A stretch of 64,000 bases of DNA from Gerris lacustris. Its lineage: Eukaryota > Arthropoda > Insecta > Hemiptera > Gerridae. Made by a program: the position numbers and the translations under genes. Of this stretch, positions 63,806 to 64,000 are shown piece by piece (position 1 is the stretch's first letter; each line of letters begins with the position of its first letter). Where the stretch lies: NCBI GenBank assembly GCA_951217055.1, contig OX578286.1, positions 17,679,102 through 17,743,101 of the forward strand, in the 5' to 3' direction. The notes beneath the pieces were generated by a model. That model was not told the origin of the DNA. It searched no databases and was given only the letters and a program-made list of their open reading frames with translations.

Positions 63806-64000
63806 CTAGCAATAAAAAAATAGAGATAGATTTTTGTTAAAAAAAAAGTCATATGTTATGTTCTATTTTAAGACAAGAAGGTTTAATTCAATTTCACGGT
63901 CAAATGAATTTTTATCAGAAAAAGGGACAACTATAAAACAAATAATTCTCATTATTGATTAAATTATTCACGTGATTTCTTGAAGAATTTCGAAAATAGA
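63806..64000 (-). other. Intron upstream of v1, cut by window edge
   Basis: No exon or promoter signal. The first coding exon(s) and the promoter of the gene must lie further right. Confidence 0.6.

Overview
This is an AT-rich eukaryotic window from an arthropod, most likely an insect, though the species cannot be told. The evidence is spliced coding sequence on the minus strand, a gypsy and a copia LTR retrotransposon, several LINE families, and many MITE-like and foldback repeats. No prokaryotic or organellar features are seen.

The only host gene recognised is Fab1/PIKfyve, the FYVE-finger phosphatidylinositol 3-phosphate 5-kinase. It runs on the minus strand across the whole window and leaves it at both ends. 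I traced 27 exons by hand (63805 down to 1). All junctions are GT...AG and the phases join throughout. They give 4,830 coding bases, or 1,609 complete codons, so about 7.5% of the window. In transcript order they encode an N-terminal linker, the FYVE zinc finger (exons v3-v5), a DEP domain (v7-v8), the Cpn60/TCP1-like lobe (v11-v14), the conserved Cys-rich region (v15-v19), a helical segment (v20-v22), and an acidic linker leading to the kinase (v23-v27). The true N-terminus lies right of 64000. The lipid kinase domain lies left of position 1.

The rest is intron, largely built from mobile elements. From low to high coordinate the main items are: a self-nested inverted repeat (2254-3699); pieces of an RTE-like LINE (6.3-9.5 kb); a 9.8 kb intron (11964-21804) with a copia element whose integrase region is missing (12203-15480, LTRs differing at one base) and an intact Mag-like gypsy element with identical LTRs (16229-20687); foldback elements (24155-24614, 25478-26053, 29034-29311, 51840-52346); 5'-truncated LINEs (27057-29026, 48896-51788); a decayed LINE between 0.4-0.5 kb direct repeats (41349-44702); hAT and Tigger-like remnants; a tRNA-derived SINE (57345-57680); MITE copies with a tRNA-like insert (58440-59325); and tandem arrays (361-492, 1045-1413, 31281-31505, 38081-38503, 62300-63145).

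The most interesting points are: (1) a foldback in intron 16 carries two inverted copies of a 102-bp exon-like block with consensus splice sites, one in the host gene's orientation and in frame with both flanking exons; (2) two very young LTR elements lie in sense orientation in the intron upstream of the last third of the gene; (3) the copia copy looks recently inserted yet lacks integrase; (4) a short hairpin module resembling a hammerhead core recurs in many unrelated repeats. I did not find a clearly new multi-gene system.
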